From positions 1 through 36,596 of the forward strand of contig JBDSZL010000080.1 of NCBI GenBank assembly GCA_039925145.1: a stretch of DNA of 36,596 nucleotides. Direction: 5' to 3'. Of this stretch, positions 25,280 to 32,779 are shown piece by piece (within the stretch, counting starts at the first letter, position 1; every line of letters begins with the position of its first letter). This DNA is from JBDSZL01 sp039925145 (GTDB lineage Bacteria; Acidobacteriota; Vicinamibacteria; Vicinamibacterales; SCN-69-37). The translations under genes and the position numbers were made by a program. Below the pieces are notes generated by a model, which was not told where the DNA came from, did not search any database, and was given only the letters and a program-made list of their open reading frames with translations.

Positions 25280-25939
25280 CTATCTGATGGAGATGATGAT
25301 CATGTCGGAAGGTTTGCCGCCGGTGTTCTTCGATTCGTGCGCCACACCGCGGCCGATGAACACCGCATCACCGCGGACCCAGGTCGTCTTGGTGGGCTGC
25401 CCGGTCACCGACAGCGACAACGGCGAGGGGCCGAGCGCGATCACCACCTGATCGAACTCGTGCTTACTGCCGGCCGGTTCGGCGAACGTGGCCGACGCGG
25501 TGGCCAGAGAGGCGATCGCTCGCGGGCTATCGGCGAGCGTCTTGAGCGTCATCCCCGGCCTCGACGTCGGCAGCACCGCCTTGCCGGCAACAGCGGTCTT
25601 GAACTCCACGAGCAGCGCATCCACCGAGCTGGATCCATTCGTGACCGTGTGTGTCCCCGCGGGTGTGAACATCGCGGAATCGTTGGCCAGGTCGGACACC
25701 TGCGACGTCCCGTCCGGCATGGTGAACGTCGGCTTCGATGCCGACAGGGCCACGACGATCGCGTCCGGATGCGAGTGCCTCTCGCTCTTCGCGCCGGCGG
25801 CATAGGTGAGGCGGAGCACCCGCACACTCGCGTTCTCGAGCACGACTTTGTAGTGGGTCGGGTCGGTCTTGACCGCGTCCTGGGCCAGTACAAGGGCCGA
25901 AGCAGACGCGACGATGGCAACGATCAGGGCATTTTTCAC
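25280..25939 (-). CDS. Secreted double-cupin protein
   Basis: The 219-residue product has a signal peptide (1-19, ending LVLAQ) and two cupin-like halves. The first has YAAGAKSERHSHPDAIVVAL, with the His pair of a cupin metal site, and FTPAGTHTVTN; the second has HEFDQVVIALGPSPLSL and GDAVFIGRGVAHESKN. GAGGAG lies 12-15 nt before ATG 25939. The family is widespread and its role varied, so no reaction is given. It is intact although neighbours on one side are debris. The motif SLSVTGQPTK recurs in a short frame at 18829-18903. Confidence 0.8.
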   Translation of the reverse strand: MKNALIVAIVASASALVLAQDAVKTDPTHYKVVLENASVRVLRLTYAAGAKSERHSHPDAIVVALSASKPTFTMPDGTSQVSDLANDSAMFTPAGTHTVTNGSSSVDALLVEFKTAVAGKAVLPTSRPGMTLKTLADSPRAIASLATASATFAEPAGSKHEFDQVVIALGPSPLSLSVTGQPTKTTWVRGDAVFIGRGVAHESKNTGGKPSDMIIISIR

Positions 25940-26344
25940 AGGATCTCCTCAGGGGAGCCGCTGCTGCTCAGGGCAGCCGTCTGGCACGGCGTGACCTGGA
26001 CGAGGCTGTGTGTTGGCGGCGAGGGAGCATAGCGCGTTCCTCGATTGAAAGGAAGCGACTGCAGTCGTTCAACCTGCGAGCGCTCAACGCGATTCACCAG
26101 GCCGCGGCGCTGACATTCGGTGACTACCCTGATGTGTTCGTACCCGTGACGAGTGTCAGCGGATCTCGTGGACGGACTCTGGGTGAGCGGCGCCACGGTG
26201 TAGCATTTGGGTCCGTGTCGTGACGGTCACAACGTCAGCCCCGTAAGGGAGACAACCAAACATGCCGTGTGAGTGGAGGCGGCACTGCGCCGGTGTCGAC
26301 TCAATCTCGACGGCCCTCGGCTCGGTCCCACCAGCGCCGTACGC
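25940..26344. other. Gene-free stretch
   Basis: Nothing convincing is seen on either strand. It holds the upstream region of the cupin gene and leads into the terminator next to the tRNA-Pro fragment. Confidence 0.5.
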
Positions 26345-26369
26345 AAAAACGGCCCGTGCGTACGGGCCG
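26345..26369 (-). terminator. Intrinsic terminator after tRNA-Pro fragment A
   Basis: On the minus strand CGGCCCGT, loop, ACGGGCCG (26350-26357 with 26362-26369) is followed by TTTTT (26349-26345). It lies 20 nt beyond the CCA end of the tRNA-Pro 3' half. Confidence 0.85.
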
Positions 26370-26388
26370 CTTCGCGGATTGAAGATTT

Positions 26389-26433
26389 TGGTCGGGGCGA
26401 GAGGATTCGAACCTCCGCCTCCTCGGTCCCGAA
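26389..26433 (-). repeat. tRNA-Pro(CGG) 3' half, copy A (att-site remnant)
   Basis: On the minus strand the sequence runs from anticodon loop TTCGGGA through the T arm GGAGG-TTCGAAT-CCTCT to acceptor CGCCCCG, A and CCA. No matching 5' half (CGGGGCG, D arm) is found upstream, so it is not a tRNA gene. It matches copy B (27845-27889) with one difference (26420). This is the classic product of integration at a tRNA anticodon loop. Confidence 0.85.
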
Positions 26434-26483
26434 CCAACCCGCTTCCGCGAGAATCACGCCTGAACACACGCGCTTCGTGACTC

Positions 26484-26501
26484 GCATAAGAGCAGCGTAA
26501 G
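26484..26501. repeat. GCRTAAG pair, copy A
   Basis: GCATAAG (26484-26490) and GCGTAAG (26495-26501) lie at 11-bp pitch, with 50 bp between tRNA fragment A and the first motif. The same arrangement occurs at 27940-27957 and the same pair at 34262-34279. I infer recombinase arm-type or accessory-factor sites. Confidence 0.6.
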
Positions 26502-26546
26502 ACGACCATCGCCGACCATGACTGCTCTTGGCGGACTCGCGCACAG

Positions 26547-26843
26547 CTACGCGACGTCTTTCCGAATGTGCTCCGCCAGCGCCGCATTCATGAGCGTCTG
26601 ATAGCCCACTCGCCGGCGCCGGGCCTCCTTGCGGAATTCGGCCAGCACATCCGGGTCCACGCGGATGGCGATCAACTGGCGGGACCGTGCCCCGAGCGGC
26701 GGCCGGCCCACCCGGCGCATGGCTCGCAGCTGTGCCGGTGACGAGTCCGGAATATCGGAGAAGTCAATCTTCGGCTTGGACGTACGCGGCCCGCTCTTGA
26801 CGACTCGCGCGGCGCGCGCTGATAAGACGGATCTTTTCGGCAT
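26547..26843 (-). CDS. brnA: BrnA-family antitoxin
   Basis: The 98-residue protein ends in a ribbon-helix-helix-type domain, SRQLIAIRVDPDVLAEFRKEARRRRVGYQTLMNAALAEHI, as in BrnA, which neutralises the BrnT ribonuclease and represses the operon. Its N-terminal part (KIDFSDIPD) is the usual toxin-contact region. The start ATG 26843 lies inside the end of the brnT frame (80-nt overlap), and the order toxin then antitoxin is normal for brnTA. It appears intact. Confidence 0.85.
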   Translation of the reverse strand: MPKRSVLSARAARVVKSGPRTSKPKIDFSDIPDSSPAQLRAMRRVGRPPLGARSRQLIAIRVDPDVLAEFRKEARRRRVGYQTLMNAALAEHIRKDVA

Positions 26844-27051
26844 CGCCTGCTCTCCTCTGCGTATAGACCACCATCAAGAGACGTCCCTCGGCCGATCGCC
26901 CCAGGCGCCGAAAGCGCGGCTCGCGTGTCGAGTGCTGAAGATCGGGCCCGTCCAACGCGTCGGCGTCGAGGAAGACCGTGACGGCTTCGTCGAACGGCAC
27001 GCCGTGCTTGTCCGCGTTGATCCTCGCCTTCTGCGGATCCCACTCAAACGC
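26764..27051 (-). pseudogene. brnT: BrnT-family toxin lacking its start codon
   Basis: The frame encodes the BrnT ribonuclease fold: FEWDPQKARINADKHGVPF, then DEAVTVFLDADAL, RRLGRSAEGRLLMVVYTQRR and RLISARRASRQERAAY. However, the codons just before the conserved FEWD are GCG and, in frame, TAG and TAA. No ATG, GTG or TTG exists before GTG 27000, which would delete 17 conserved residues. A start is available one frame over at 27068. So the toxin has either lost its start, suffered a 1-nt indel near 27050, or uses a shortened product. A TATACT -10-like box lies at 27058-27063. Confidence 0.75.
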
Positions 27052-27068
27052 CTATTAAGTATATACAC

Positions 27069-27457
27069 AAAGCACCTTCAATCGGAGGATGTGCGCGCCG
27101 TACTCGGCGTGTTGGCCACCAACCCGAACGTTCCTGGCGTGAAGAAGACCCAGAGTTCGTTCAGCTCATGCCCTACTGCTTCGGAGTCCTGCCGCTCAGC
27201 ATGAGATCAGTATGAGACCCAGCGGCGGAGATCGGCCGACGATGCCCCGCCCCCGGCCGACCTTCGCGGACAATCAGTCGCGGCGGCTGCTCCGTTCCTT
27301 GGAGTTATGTCGGCGGCCTCGCCGGCGGCGTCCGCTTTCCCAGTCCGTGGCGGCGACTTGGTCGGAGGGACATGGCCGCGACTGATCATCGCCCGGACTC
27401 CGACCGTCGCGCTTCACCTGCCGCTCGGTTCCGGCCCAACCTCCGGTAAGAGGCTTT
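27069..27457. other. Gene-free stretch
   Basis: No supported gene is seen on either strand. It separates the brnTA remnant from the small basic gene. Confidence 0.5.
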
Positions 27458-27613
27458 TCAGTTCGCGGGTTCAGCCGCGAGCTTTGCCGCGTGCGCGTCC
27501 TGTTTCTCCTTGCGGGCGAGGTTTCGTGTTTTCCACGACTGTCCCTCGGTTTTCGGCTTGGCTTTCAGCTTCTTCTTCGACTCTCGATTCGGTGCGGTCG
27601 TGGCGGATGGCAT
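27458..27613 (-). CDS. Small Lys-rich protein, 51 residues
   Basis: The ATG complementing 27611-27613 has AAGGAC upstream at good spacing. The product is very basic: ESKKKLKAKPKTEGQSWKTR, then NLARKEKQDAHAAKLAAE. It has no hydrophobic core, so it is probably disordered or nucleic-acid binding. I know no family. It lies between the two tRNA-Pro fragments, so it may be cargo of the decayed element. Its ribosome binding site and clean frame favour a real gene. Confidence 0.55.
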   Translation of the reverse strand: MPSATTAPNRESKKKLKAKPKTEGQSWKTRNLARKEKQDAHAAKLAAEPAN

Positions 27614-27784
27614 GTTGTCCTTCTTGAGTTCGATAGGTTGCGCGCGAGTGGTTCCGTCTCTTGTGGCAAATCGTCGCCCTGGGCGACGGCAATTCAGAAG
27701 CGGGGCGCTGTAATGGTAGCGGTACCCGTGTGGAACCGCTAGCGGCAGCAAACGGCCTTCTTGGTCGCTGTCTGAAACGCCAAT

Positions 27785-27836
27785 AAAAAACGCCCTCCAC
27801 CGACCATGACGGTCAATTGAGGGCCACTTTTTTATT
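27785..27836. terminator. Bidirectional terminator beside tRNA-Pro fragment B
   Basis: GCCCTC (27792-27797) pairs with GAGGGC (27819-27824), with an inner GACC/GGTC stem. T-runs occur on both sides: CTTTTTT on plus (27827-27833) and TTTTTT on minus (27790-27785). The left part, with ACCGACCATGACGGTCAATTG, recurs at 34239-34259. Confidence 0.85.
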
Positions 27837-27844
27837 GAAGACTT

Positions 27845-27889
27845 TGGTCGGGGCGAGAGGATTCGAACCTCCGCCCCCTCGGTCCCGAA
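27845..27889 (-). repeat. tRNA-Pro(CGG) 3' half, copy B (att-site remnant)
   Basis: It has the same content as copy A, from anticodon loop TTCGGGA to CCA, 1456 bp away, with one base different. The upstream 50 bp are about 70 percent alike and no tRNA 5' half is present. Confidence 0.85.
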
Positions 27890-27939
27890 CCAACCCGCTT
27901 CTGCGCGAATCGCGCCTACAAATCAGCGCGTCTCGACGC

Positions 27940-27957
27940 GCATAAGACACGCGTAAG
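27940..27957. repeat. GCRTAAG pair, copy B
   Basis: GCATAAG (27940-27946) and GCGTAAG (27951-27957) lie at 11-bp pitch, with 50 bp between tRNA fragment B and the first motif, as in copy A. Confidence 0.6.
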
Positions 27958-28027
27958 ACCCACTGGGGCACCATCACGGCCCATCGCCGTCCTTCGCAAA
28001 GCCATCCGAGGCCCTGCGCCTCACGCA

Positions 28028-29011
28028 CTATTTGAACAGCTTCTGCGCGAAGTGATAGAAGTTGCTGCCCATGGCACCCGTGTCGTGGGCGTTGGTGTCC
28101 ACGCGCCAGATGTGGGTCACGCCCTTTTCCGTCGCCAGGTTGTGAACACCTTGAGCGACGCGATACAGAGAATCCCTGTTGCCCACACTCAGCCAGAAGA
28201 GCTTCAACCGGTTCAGCGCGGCCGTGTCGGTAAGCAGTTCGGCCGGCGGCCGAGTGTTCGGCGCCGGGGCCACCACGGCGATCCAGTCGAACGTGTCGAG
28301 GTTGGTGAGGCCGATGTTCAAGGCTTGGCCCGATCCCATCGACATGCCGGCGATGCCACGATTGGCGCGGTCGGCAGACACGGGATAGTTGGCTTCCACG
28401 AAGGGGATGATGTCCTTCAGCAGGTCGTCATGATAGGGCTGCCCGTAGGAGGCCTGAGTCCGGTCGCCTTGCTTTTCGTCCGCCGGCGTGGCCGTGGCGT
28501 TGCCACTGGGGAAGACGATAATCATCGGAACCATCTTGCCGTCGGCGATCAGGTTGTCGGCGATGATCGGCGCCCGCGCCCGTTGCGTCCATTCGGTGCT
28601 CGTATTGCCCAGCCCGTGCTGCAGATAGAGCACCGGATAGCGGCGGGCGGTCGAATAGCCGGGAGGCGTGTAGACCCGCAGCGGCCGGCGGATCCCCAGC
28701 GTCTTGGAGTCGTACTCGACGAGCGTGACCTCGCCATGCGCGATGTTGTCGCGCGCGACATTGAAGCCCTCGGGCGGGACGGGATAGGCGGTCACATTTT
28801 CCACCGGGCCCATGGGCTCGGTGGCGGTCAGATTGAGGCCTGCTCCACCGGCGGCGGGCGCCGCGCCCGGGGCACCGGCTCGAGGCGTGCCAGCTGGACC
28901 GCCGGCGCCCGCGGCGGGAGCGGCGCCGCCCTGGGCGTAAAGCACAATCGCTGGTGCCGCGAGAGCGGCCAAAAGAACGACGACGTGCGGGACGGAAACG
29001 AGACGGCGCAT
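28028..29011 (-). CDS. Secreted esterase (feruloyl-esterase / Fes-like)
   Basis: The 327-residue protein starts at the ATG complementing 29009-29011 with GGGGAGAG upstream. A signal peptide (about 1-27) is followed by a Gly/Ala/Pro-rich linker to about residue 60, then an alpha/beta hydrolase. The nucleophile elbow is GMSMGSG, RRYPVLYLQHGLG marks the oxyanion strand, and the catalytic His region is DTNAHDTGAMGSNFYHF. Such enzymes cut ester side chains from plant polysaccharides. A 158-nt gap separates it from the SUMF1-like gene upstream on the same strand; it may be a separate unit serving the same catabolic set. Confidence 0.88.
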   Translation of the reverse strand: MRRLVSVPHVVVLLAALAAPAIVLYAQGGAAPAAGAGGPAGTPRAGAPGAAPAAGGAGLNLTATEPMGPVENVTAYPVPPEGFNVARDNIAHGEVTLVEYDSKTLGIRRPLRVYTPPGYSTARRYPVLYLQHGLGNTSTEWTQRARAPIIADNLIADGKMVPMIIVFPSGNATATPADEKQGDRTQASYGQPYHDDLLKDIIPFVEANYPVSADRANRGIAGMSMGSGQALNIGLTNLDTFDWIAVVAPAPNTRPPAELLTDTAALNRLKLFWLSVGNRDSLYRVAQGVHNLATEKGVTHIWRVDTNAHDTGAMGSNFYHFAQKLFK

Positions 29012-29169
29012 TGTGCTCTCCCCTCTGCTATACCGAATAGATTGCGTCAAAGCGATTCGAGCACGACACCTCGCTAGCTGTATCCGCTCGCCAGCGTAGG
29101 CCCCGAATAACCTGCTACGGCGGTTGCCCGTCCCTACAGCCGCAACGCCGCGCGCCAGGCCGTTGATCG

Positions 29170-30294
29170 TTACGGGAGATCCTTCACGATCCGGAATCCG
29201 ACCTCGAACCCATCGGCCGGTCCGAAGCCGTGTGTGGCGCAAATGGCGTTCTTGACGTCGGAGGTGAAGGCACCCCCCTTGAGGACGCGCTGGCTACCCG
29301 ACCGGGGCGGTGCGGCGTCCGGAAACATCTTGCCGTTGTGAAAATCCGCGGTCCACTCCCAGACGTTGCCAAGCATGTCGTAAAGACCCCAGGCGTTCGG
29401 CGTCTTCGTCCCCACTTCGTTGGTCATTCCCGTGCGAGCCGTGTACTGCGCGAGCGTCTCCGGTGTGACGGTCTCGGCACTCGTCACCGGCGTGGCTGGG
29501 GGTGGCGTGGCCCCGGGCGCCGGTGCGCCACGGCCTCCGCCACGGCCCGCGAGTCCAAGGCCCAGGACCGCCAGCGCGCGGATCTCGGTCCACGTCTGCT
29601 GCCCGAGTCCGCCCGCGCGGCAGGCATATTCCCACTCGAGCTCAGCGGGCAATCGATATGTGGTCGTCCGCTCCTTCGCATTGAGCGCGCGGACGAACTT
29701 CTGGGCATCGTCCCACGTGACCTGTTCGACCGGATGGCGGTCTGGATTGGTCACGCGATCCGCCTGGAACATCGACGGATTGGTGTTCATAACGGCTTTC
29801 CACTGCCCTTGCGTCACCTCGGTCTTGCCAATGAAGAAGCCCCCCTTGATCGCCACGGGAGAGCCATCCGTGCGATCGGCAGCGACGAGCTTTTCGCACG
29901 CGGCGAGATCGGCAGCATCCCAGTTCATACGCGGGTCTCGCGGGCCGCCTCGCCCGCCGCGTGCACCGCCGAGCGGAACGGCCGGAGCCGCAGCGGGCGC
30001 GACAGCCGCGCCATCAGCGACACCCCCAGGAACGGTCGATGCGGTCGATGGCGCACCAGCCGGCGGCGCCGCTGCCCGCCCTGCGGCGGCGGCTGCGGCC
30101 CCAGCACGCGCACCGTTCGAGCAATCGGGATGGAACACCCCTACCTGCATCGTTCCAGGCTCGACGCGAATGAGCTCCATGCCAATGCTGTTGGTGACCG
30201 TGACAGACGCAGCCGGCGTCTGCCCACGAAGCGGAGGGGCGACAGCCGCGCCGAAGAGGATTGCGAGTCCAGCGAGAACGAGTGGCGTCCTCAT
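29170..30294 (-). CDS. Secreted SUMF1-fold (formylglycine-enzyme-like) protein
   Basis: The 374-residue protein has a signal peptide (about 1-24, ending LRGQ), then NSIGMELIRVEPGTMQVG at the start of the fold. The fold is interrupted by two low-complexity inserts, about residues 60-118 (Ala/Pro/Gly) and about 250-275 (RGGGRGAPAPG). Core motifs are KTEVTQGQWKAVM, HPVEQVTWDDAQKFVRALN, YRLPAELEWEYACRAG, WGLYDMLGNVWEWTADF and the final VGFRIV. True formylglycine enzymes use a Cys pair near the end; here only ICATHG is seen, so it is probably a non-catalytic relative. The start overlaps the DUF1080 stop (ATGA). Confidence 0.88.
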   Translation of the reverse strand: MRTPLVLAGLAILFGAAVAPPLRGQTPAASVTVTNSIGMELIRVEPGTMQVGVFHPDCSNGARAGAAAAAAGRAAAPPAGAPSTASTVPGGVADGAAVAPAAAPAVPLGGARGGRGGPRDPRMNWDAADLAACEKLVAADRTDGSPVAIKGGFFIGKTEVTQGQWKAVMNTNPSMFQADRVTNPDRHPVEQVTWDDAQKFVRALNAKERTTTYRLPAELEWEYACRAGGLGQQTWTEIRALAVLGLGLAGRGGGRGAPAPGATPPPATPVTSAETVTPETLAQYTARTGMTNEVGTKTPNAWGLYDMLGNVWEWTADFHNGKMFPDAAPPRSGSQRVLKGGAFTSDVKNAICATHGFGPADGFEVGFRIVKDLP

Positions 30295-31013
30295 GGCAAC
30301 TCCTTGATGGCAATGTTTCGGAACCCAATCGGGTGCCCGGGTTTCATCGTATTGGACATGCCGCCCCCAGACACGCTCGCTGGCTCATACGTCACCAGCC
30401 AGTGCAGTTGCAGTCCGATCCGGCCGCCCACAACACCGCCGACCTGATCGTTGCGGGGTTCCTGCACTTCGCCCGTCTTCGTGCCGTTGATCCAGATGGT
30501 GACGCGAGGTGCATCGCCGTCCATCCGCACGCGCACGGAATTGAAGTCGTCCGTTTTCCAGATATTCGAAAGATCGGGCGCGGGGATGCCCTGGCTCAGC
30601 CGCAGATTCTCACCCAGCAACTGCCCGGTGGATCCCCCTTGCACGAGCTCGACTTGATAGGCCGAACCCGCTTCGCTCGACCGCAGGAAGATGCCGCTAT
30701 TGGTCGAAAACGGTACTCGCACCTCCAAGTACAGTTCGAAGTTCTTGTAGATCTTGTCCGTGAGGAACAAGCCTCCCTGGCCAAATGGCCGCTGGGTGAG
30801 TTGCAGGACGCCGTCCTTGGTGACCGTCGCGATCCCCGTTGTTCCGTGGTGCACGGTTCCACTGAAGTGCCAGCCCTTCGTGGTCTTGCCGTCGAAGATA
30901 CGTGTGAATCCCGGCGGGATGTCGGCACGGAGCGATGCACTTGCGAGCACCCCCATCAGGACGAACCCCGCGGTCCAGGCCGACGGCGTCCGCACGGATA
31001 ATTGGAACCTCAT
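30291..31013 (-). CDS. DUF1080 (3-keto-disaccharide hydrolase-like) secreted protein
   Basis: The 240-residue protein (start at the ATG complementing 31011-31013) has a signal peptide ending about SLRAD. It is a single concanavalin-like beta-sandwich: FTRIFDGKTTKGWHF, then FELYLEVRVPFSTNSGIFLR, YQVELVQGG, and DFNSVRVRMDGDAPRVTIWINGT, the family hallmarks. Members of DUF1080 act on or bind sugars, some cleaving 3-keto-glycosides. It is coupled to the SUMF1-like gene downstream (4-nt overlap) and follows the PQQ protein by 14 nt, so all are one operon. A fragment of a second DUF1080 protein is at 33774-33975. Confidence 0.9.
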   Translation of the reverse strand: MRFQLSVRTPSAWTAGFVLMGVLASASLRADIPPGFTRIFDGKTTKGWHFSGTVHHGTTGIATVTKDGVLQLTQRPFGQGGLFLTDKIYKNFELYLEVRVPFSTNSGIFLRSSEAGSAYQVELVQGGSTGQLLGENLRLSQGIPAPDLSNIWKTDDFNSVRVRMDGDAPRVTIWINGTKTGEVQEPRNDQVGGVVGGRIGLQLHWLVTYEPASVSGGGMSNTMKPGHPIGFRNIAIKELP

Positions 31014-31027
31014 GCGATCCCTCCTAC

Positions 31028-32779
31028 CTACGGCAGCCGATACGCCACGACTTTGGTGGCGCTCGGTACCGCGACGTACTGAGCACCACCGATCGTGTAG
31101 CTCACCGGAACGCCGGTCAGCGACGCCTCGGGAAGTTCGTCGTGCCAAAGAATCTTGCCCGTCCGGGCATCGAAGGCGATGAGATTACCGGAGATGTCCC
31201 CTGTGAACAGCAACCCGCCAGCAGTCGTCAGGACGCTCGCATATCGCGCATTGATCCCATTGGGCTCGAGGTACTCGTGCTGCCATGCGACCTTGCCCGT
31301 GGCGGGATCGGTCGCGCGCAATGAGTTCTTGAACGTCCCCAGGAACGTCTCGCCGCTCCAGTAGAACGGGCTGTAGTTATTGACAACATTCGTGTAGTGC
31401 AAGCCCGTCTGGGGACTGAAGCTCTGCGCGGGATAGTTCACCGCACCTTCAGAACCTGGCGAGACGAGCGATCCGCCACGCGTCCCGCCTTTGTTTTCGT
31501 TGCGCTCGGGCGTTCCGCTTGCGCGAAGGCGATCCTGAGCCCAGTTCACATTCGGGAAGATCTTCGACGTCACGATGTTCTCGCCCGTGGTCCGGTCGAT
31601 GGTGAAGAAGTAGCCATTGCGTGACGTCCACGTGACCACCTTCCGTTCGGCGCCGTTCACGCGAATTGTGGCGAGCGACATCGACTGGACGTTGTCGTAG
31701 TCGTGGTCGTCATGCGGCGTGGCCTGAAAGTACCAGGCCATCTTACCGGTATCGGCGTCGAGCGCAACCGTGCAGTTCGTGAAGAGATTGTCCCCAGGTC
31801 GCGTCCGGCCATCCTTAATCGGGTCGGGATTGCCGGTCCCAAAGATCAGCAGGTTCTGCTCGGGGTCGTACGCCGGAGCCTGCCACGGCGTGCCTTGGCC
31901 CCGGCCCGCCTCCTCCTCGGTCGGCCAGGTATTGAAGCCGAATTCCCCTTCCTTCGGAATCGGGTACCAAATCCACTCCCGGTCGCCGGTTCGCGCATTC
32001 CGCGATTCGATCCACGATCTCGCCGTGCCCGCGTCGCTGCCGACCGCCACATAGACGTGGTCGCGTACCACAAACGGCGCGCTGCCCGGCACGGGACCGC
32101 CCAATTCCTTGACCCAGCGTTCCGTGCCCGTGGCAGCATCGAGCGCCGTCAACCCGTCGTTGGCCATCATGAAGATGGTGTCGCCGCCGATCGCCAGGCC
32201 GCGATTACTGAGTCCCCCGCTGCTGCGCGCGACGTAATGCCAGAGCTGGCGGCCGTTACCCGCGTCAATCGCATACGCGTTCGGGCCAAGTGTGTAGAAG
32301 AGCACCCCATCCCGGACGATCGGACCCGCGGCGATGGCGCCGCCAAAGCCACCAGCGCGACCGACACCGGTGCGTCCAGGCGGCACTGGCGCGGCTGGCG
32401 GCGCACCCGCGCGACCGGCACCACCCGGTCGACCAGCAGCGTTGGCACCGGCACCGGCGCCGCCACGGCCTCCACCTCGGCCCGCGGCAGCGAACGCCGG
32501 CTCCGTATCGCTGACCCACGCACGTCGCAAATTCGCAACGCTGCGCGTGTCGATTTGCGTGAGCGTGCTGAAGTGATTGCCCGTGTACGAACCGTGATAC
32601 GTCAGCCAATCAGCGGCCGCCGGTTTGGTGAGGTCGTCGGCGGTCACCGGGCGAACAGCCACACGCTGGTTGGGCCGCGTCACCGGAGGGGTGGCGGGCG
32701 GCGCGGCGGGCGTCTGCGCGAGCGCCGCAATTGACAAGACACACCAGAGAGCAGCGACCGAGAGGTGTTTGCTCGTCAT
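31028..32779 (-). CDS. PQQ-dependent alcohol dehydrogenase-like beta-propeller
   Basis: The 583-residue periplasmic protein has a signal peptide (about 1-22) and an eight-bladed quinoprotein propeller. W-motif repeats include NAYAIDAGNGRQLWHYV, GLTALDAATGTERWVKEL, TVALDADTGKMAWYFQ, NPATGKVAWQ-like and LIAFDARTGKILWHDEL. Also seen are HDDHDYDNVQ and WTSRNGYFFTIDRTTGENI, typical of methanol/ethanol-type enzymes. A 60-residue Gly/Arg/Ala-rich insert (about 100-160) sits in blade 1. It would oxidise an alcohol or sugar and pass electrons to the cytochrome c encoded just upstream, whose stop it overlaps (ATGA). Confidence 0.9.
   Translation of the reverse strand: MTSKHLSVAALWCVLSIAALAQTPAAPPATPPVTRPNQRVAVRPVTADDLTKPAAADWLTYHGSYTGNHFSTLTQIDTRSVANLRRAWVSDTEPAFAAAGRGGGRGGAGAGANAAGRPGGAGRAGAPPAAPVPPGRTGVGRAGGFGGAIAAGPIVRDGVLFYTLGPNAYAIDAGNGRQLWHYVARSSGGLSNRGLAIGGDTIFMMANDGLTALDAATGTERWVKELGGPVPGSAPFVVRDHVYVAVGSDAGTARSWIESRNARTGDREWIWYPIPKEGEFGFNTWPTEEEAGRGQGTPWQAPAYDPEQNLLIFGTGNPDPIKDGRTRPGDNLFTNCTVALDADTGKMAWYFQATPHDDHDYDNVQSMSLATIRVNGAERKVVTWTSRNGYFFTIDRTTGENIVTSKIFPNVNWAQDRLRASGTPERNENKGGTRGGSLVSPGSEGAVNYPAQSFSPQTGLHYTNVVNNYSPFYWSGETFLGTFKNSLRATDPATGKVAWQHEYLEPNGINARYASVLTTAGGLLFTGDISGNLIAFDARTGKILWHDELPEASLTGVPVSYTIGGAQYVAVPSATKVVAYRLP

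Noticed and set aside
26389..26480. Complete tRNA-Pro gene
   Set aside because: Only the part from anticodon loop to CCA is present. No acceptor 5' strand or D arm that could pair is found upstream on the minus strand.
26227..26587. Protein-coding frames across the tRNA-Pro fragment (GSNPLAPTK or RILSPRPK type)
   Set aside because: Those residues are the translation of the tRNA T arm and CCA end; the frames are chance readings of tRNA sequence.
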